A stretch of DNA of 11,668 nt from Obelidium mucronatum (taxonomy: Eukaryota > Chytridiomycota > Chytridiomycetes > Chytridiales > Chytriomycetaceae). This document shows positions 8,938 through 11,668 of this stretch, in pieces. The notes under the pieces are model-generated. The model made no database searches and was not told the DNA's origin. It was given only the letters and a program-made list of their open reading frames with translations. Numbering within the stretch: position 1 is the first letter of the stretch; each line of letters begins with the position of its first letter. The stretch is from NCBI GenBank assembly GCA_025765595.1, contig JAIVFH010000642.1:1-11668 (forward strand), written 5' to 3'. The position numbers and the translations under genes were made by a program.

Positions 8938-10232
8938 ATGCTGAAGCGTCCGCCATCGGCCCTCTTTTTTGGATCCGATGAATTTTCAGTGATTTGCTGT
9001 AACAGGCTCTTAAAGGCCACCAGGGATGGCATTTTGTCCCGGTTGGAAATTGTAACTCCGCCTGATAACCCACGAACAAAGGTACCTGAAGGTGAAGCAA
9101 CTGCTGAATGGTCCGCACGATGGAACTAAATTGCCAGCAGTTCCGCTGAAAGCTTTCGCTCGCAAATACGATATACCACTGCACATCGCACCGCCAAAAT
9201 CTTTGGTTGGGTGGACAGTACGTTGATAGCGAAACAACACGAACGAATTTATATTTAATCCGATCTCGCAGCCTCCATCGCAATTCGATCTTGGAGTTGT
9301 TGTATCTTTTGGCTACTTTTTGCCAGCATCCTTGATCAGATCATTTCCTCTGGCAGCTTTAAATGTCCACCCCTCTCTCCTGCCGCGGTAAGTTCTAAGC
9401 CTTTTTCTGTTTTGCCTCAAAGTTTCTTTCAGATATCGAGGCGCTGCGCCAATTCAGCATACTATCTTGAATGGAGATACAGAAACTGGGGTATCTATTA
9501 TGGAGCTTCATGAGGAGAAGTTTGATGCAGGGCGTATCTATCACCAGTCCAAGATGGTGCGTGATTTGCCATGGAGAATGCTTATTCTAAACGAAGATAA
9601 ATCGACAGAGTATAGGCAGGTTACCATTTTATAAGGATCTACATGATCAATTGGCCACTCAAGGTGCAGAAGATCTGGTTACAACTATTTCCAACTTTGA
9701 CGAGTATAAAGTAATTAGCAAGATTCGTTCTTTTATGTATTCAAATGTTGTGTGAAATGTAACGTTATTCTCAGATCAAGGCGTGGGCCCAAGATTTGAC
9801 ACAGGTTTCTCATGCGCGAAAAATCTCCAAAACAATGGCAGCCGTAAACTTCCAAACCATGAATCAACAAAGTCTTTTTACGTTGCATCGTGCTATTGGT
9901 TATAAGGTAGGGTGGTCTGCTTTGTCTTTGTTTTTGATGGCTTAGAACTTTCTTTACAGATACCATTATATTGCCAGTTTCGGGAAAAACGGGTCCAATT
10001 ACACGATCTCTGTATTCCGACTGCAGATATTGTGCAATTGTTGCCGCAAAGTGACCCGGGCACGATAGTCTACAACAAGAATGTTGATATCGACACCCTT
10101 TTTGTTATGTGCGCTGATACATGGATTGGAGTTAAAACTGTGAAAGTTCAGGGCAAAAGGGAGCAAAATGGGGCGGGATTCAATAATGGTTACCAACTTG
10201 GATCCACAGATCGTTTTGACGCTGGTGAATAA
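8938..10232 (+). CDS. FMT1: Methionyl-tRNA formyltransferase (mitochondrial type)
   Basis: Formylates initiator Met-tRNA with 10-formyl-tetrahydrofolate for mitochondrial translation initiation. Exons: 8938-9091, 9138-9217, 9272-9387, 9433-9560, 9616-9710, 9775-9906 and 9960-10232, totalling 978 nt in frame for 325 residues, a usual length for the family. The N-terminal Rossmann-like transferase domain opens with [10 protein letters not shown]. The signature [17 protein letters not shown] gives catalytic Asn109 and His111, and FDAG supplies the likely catalytic Asp148. [17 protein letters not shown] and the [10 protein letters not shown] loop are intact. The C-terminal tRNA-binding OB-fold domain includes [12 protein letters not shown] and ends near [13 protein letters not shown], as in the animal mitochondrial enzyme. 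The first ATG is used because an in-frame TGA (8908) lies upstream. Only about seven residues (MLKRPPS) precede the catalytic fold, so the targeting peptide is minimal or cryptic. Confidence 0.94.
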
Positions 10233-10233
10233 A
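10228..10233 (+). terminator. AATAAA overlapping the formyltransferase stop codon
   Basis: The final GAA codon, TAA stop (10230-10232) and following A make an exact AATAAA. A near-match ATAAAT follows a few bases later. The tRNA gene on the other strand begins only about 75 bases downstream. Confidence 0.45.
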
Positions 10234-10308
10234 TAGATAAATCCCTTCCACTCCAACTGGATTTTTCCATCAAACCCCCTCCACTTGCGCTGAAAAACTG
10301 AAGCGTGA

Positions 10309-10380
10309 CACCCCAGTCCGGGTTTGAACCGGAGACCTTCTCCTTAGGAGGGAGACGCGCTACCACTGCGCTACGAGGGC
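10309..10380 (-). tRNA. tRNA-Arg (anticodon CCT), nuclear
   Basis: The minus strand folds as a 72-nt intronless cloverleaf: acceptor GCCCTCG, U8-A9, D stem GCGC/GCGC with loop AGTGGTA, anticodon stem TCTCC/GGAGA with loop CTCCTAA, and T stem TCCGG/CCGGA with loop TTCAAAC. Position 34-36 is CCT, reading AGG (Arg). RNA polymerase III A-box (TAGCGCAGTGG) and B-box (GGTTCAAACC) matches are present. A T5 run about 17 bases past the 3' end can serve as terminator. The acceptor stem pairs with CTGGGGT, giving a C6/U67 mismatch and two G-U pairs (1-72 and 5-68). CCA is not encoded, as expected for a eukaryote. Confidence 0.92.
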
Positions 10381-10547
10381 TTGCTACTGAGAACGAGCAT
10401 GTTGTAAATGATCGCTAAAACTAGTTACTCTGCCATGCGAATTTAAGCAACCTGAGTTCAGTCACTTAATCTGAGTGTTTTTTTCGGTCATGTGACGAGG
10501 TGGTCAAGCCAAACAAATATTTCTCCAGAATCGATGAAGGGATCCAC
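10381..10547. other. Spacer between tRNA-Arg and the TPR gene 3' end
   Basis: No gene is supported here. The stretch must hold the 5' flank of the minus-strand tRNA and the 3' untranslated region of the minus-strand TPR gene. Confidence 0.5.
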
Positions 10548-10553
10548 TTTATT
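10548..10553 (-). terminator. AATAAA poly(A) signal of the small TPR gene
   Basis: An exact AATAAA on the minus strand starts 11 bases after the TGA stop (10567-10565), following an AT-rich leader with a run of T. Confidence 0.55.
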
Positions 10554-10564
10554 AAAAAAATTAT

Positions 10565-11085
10565 TCACACCGTGTTTGATGTCAATTCCACCAGGAGTTG
10601 CCTGCACGAAAATCAGTTTAAGTATTGATACAAGTAAATAGCGAAGGCATTCTTCCCCACCAGTCTGAGGGATTATCCAGCATCACTGACTGTTTCAATG
10701 CGGCAATTGCGTCGTCTTTGCGATTCACAGCAATACATGCTCTCGCCATGATCTGAAATGCATTATACTGAAAATAACCAACGTGGAATCAGATCGAAAT
10801 GAAATCAGAACGCGTTAAACCTAAAAGCCTAAAAAACCTGAAAACAAAAAAACAAAAGAAGCAGCTTCTCACATTCATGGGATCCAGCTCAACACTTTTC
10901 TCAAAGCACTCAATCGCCTTGGTGAATTCCTTCTTGTTGTAGAATCCAACGCCACAACGAAACCAGCCCAGGGAGTTTCTAGGAACCACACCGATTCGAA
11001 GCAAGAGCCATTCTTCTGAGGAGTTTTGTCCGCGAACAGATTCGTCGTTTGGCTTCATGCCATCGGGAAGAGCAGCCACTGACAT
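10565..11085 (-). CDS. Small tetratricopeptide-repeat protein, two TPRs
   Basis: Exons in reading order 11085-10873, 10767-10661 and 10601-10565, all in phase, coding 118 residues. Residues 1-37 are unstructured or weakly helical, with WLLLRIGVVP. TPR1 (about 38-71) is GWFRCGVGFYNKKEF then AIECFEKSVELDPMN. TPR2 (about 72-106) includes ARACIAVNRKDDAIAALK. The end is SDWQLLVELTSNTV. Spacing from the first to the last tryptophan resembles the TPR core of TTC27/Emw1, but that family is several times longer, so orthology is doubtful. TPRs bind protein partners, but no specific partner can be read from sequence. Its start faces that of IFT27 with 48 bases between them, implying a common promoter. 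A flagellar role would be a guess. The third exon is short and its frame depends on the 10602-10660 intron. Confidence 0.68.
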
Positions 11086-11133
11086 GTTTTTGTTTTGACA
11101 GTTTTCTTTGAAAATAATAATAAGTCATAAAAT
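11086..11133. promoter_or_regulatory. 48-bp divergent spacer between the TPR gene and IFT27
   Basis: The start codons at 11085 (-) and 11134 (+) are separated by 48 A/T-rich bases carrying an AATAATAATAAGT stretch. No other room exists for two promoters, so a shared bidirectional control region is the simplest reading. Confidence 0.55.
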
Positions 11134-11655
11134 ATGAACTCCAAGAGCATCAGCGCGAGCAGCAACACCATGATAGCCGCGAAAACCATCCTCAGATGTA
11201 AATGCGTTATTCTCGGGAATCAGGGCGTGGGCAAAAGCGCGATAGCACAAGTATTCCACTCTGATGGGACTCAATATCCCAAAAACTATAACATGGTGAA
11301 GAGCGGGGAAAGAGATCTTTGATCCAGCTAAATAGATCCCATTTTTTTCTTCTTGGTAAGACGGTGAACGCGGAAGTGAGCGTGAAAGTTGTGAATATCC
11401 CTGACAGCAACGTATCGATTGAGTTGTTTCTTCATGATATCGCGGGTCACGAAGTCTTCTTGGAATACTCAACCAAATATGTGAGTTTAGGCGCTTAAGT
11501 TTTTAATAGTAAGAGTTTGGCACTCATGTCGCTCTGACAGTGTGAAGGGGCGTCTGTCTTTTTGATTGTATAGATGTCACAAACCCAGACTCATTTGCTG
11601 CTGCATCGAGATGGTTAAATCGCAAAGAGATCAAAGCTTGTAAAAGGAATGCACG
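11134..11655 (+). CDS. IFT27: IFT27 (Rab-like small GTPase of the intraflagellar transport B complex), 3' end beyond window
   Basis: IFT27 pairs with IFT25 in the IFT-B complex and promotes BBSome-dependent export from cilia. Visible exons: 11134-11295, 11361-11480 and 11541-11655, where a GTATGC donor leads out of the window. The P-loop is GNQGVGKS (residues 28-35), followed by AIAQVFHSDGTQYPKNY, close to the family's ALAQIFRSDG. Exon 2 has VVNIPDSNVSIELFLHDIAG, with the G3 motif DIAGHE (80-85) in place of the Rab WDTAGQE. This deviation is expected for IFT27. Exon 3 gives CEGASVFLIV, then a one-base loss disrupts the tyrosine codon before DVTNPDSFAAASRWLN. The N terminus carries about 15 extra Ser/Asn-rich residues before the GTPase fold, and Met13 is an alternative start. 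The G4 and later motifs lie outside the window. Confidence 0.9.
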
Positions 11656-11668
11656 GTATGCTTCTCGC

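Noticed and set aside
8867..9283. 138-residue minus-strand frame over the formyltransferase start
   Set aside because: Antisense to well-supported exons, with no domain or initiation context.
11125..11472. 115-residue minus-strand frame over IFT27
   Set aside because: Shadow frame antisense to the P-loop and G3 exons of IFT27.
1..11668. CRISPR array, insertion sequence, phage or bacterial defence operon
   Set aside because: The window is spliced eukaryotic nuclear DNA. No regularly spaced repeats, inverted-repeat-bounded transposase or prokaryotic gene order were seen.

Overview
The window comes from a eukaryotic nuclear genome with compact, intron-rich genes. It holds seven protein-coding genes and one tRNA in 11.7 kb. 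Introns are mostly 45-70 bp, with GT/AG ends and CTAAC/CTAAT-like branch motifs near the acceptor. The content points to a flagellated (zoosporic, chytrid-grade) fungus. Two genes belong to cilium/flagellum biology (a CCDC13-like coiled-coil protein and the IFT-B small GTPase IFT27), while a Trs65-like TRAPPII subunit is of fungal type. This lineage call is an inference, because no marker alignment could be run.

Layout, left to right. 1-2566 (+): 3' two thirds of UTP21/WDR36, a small-subunit processome WD40 protein. 2567-2874: intergenic, with a 33-base A tract. 2875-4877 (+): Trs65-like TRAPPII subunit whose first 380 bases are strikingly GC-rich. 4883-6277 (-): CCDC13-like protein, tail to tail with Trs65 (5 bp between stop codons). 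6306-8902 (+): APC2, the cullin subunit of the anaphase-promoting complex, head to head with CCDC13 (28 bp between start codons). 8938-10232 (+): mitochondrial methionyl-tRNA formyltransferase. 10309-10380 (-): tRNA-Arg(CCT). 10565-11085 (-): a small two-repeat TPR protein. 11134 to the right edge (+): IFT27, cut off by the window.

The genes serve different housekeeping systems: ribosome assembly, Golgi traffic, flagellum, cell cycle and mitochondrial translation initiation. They do not form one pathway. APC2 (13 exons) and the formyltransferase (7 exons) splice cleanly in frame from start to stop, which supports the gene models. UTP21 (two places) and IFT27 (one place) have single-base frame breaks inside conserved sequence. 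The CCDC13 first junction and the middle of Trs65 do not resolve cleanly. These are best explained by residual assembly or sequencing errors, but real mutations are possible.

I found no undescribed molecular system. The most interesting signals are architectural: extremely short spacers, poly(A) signals that overlap or abut stop codons in three of six complete genes, antisense-overlapping 3' ends, a GC-rich island limited to the start of one gene, and long pure homopolymer tracts including 31 C in an intron.
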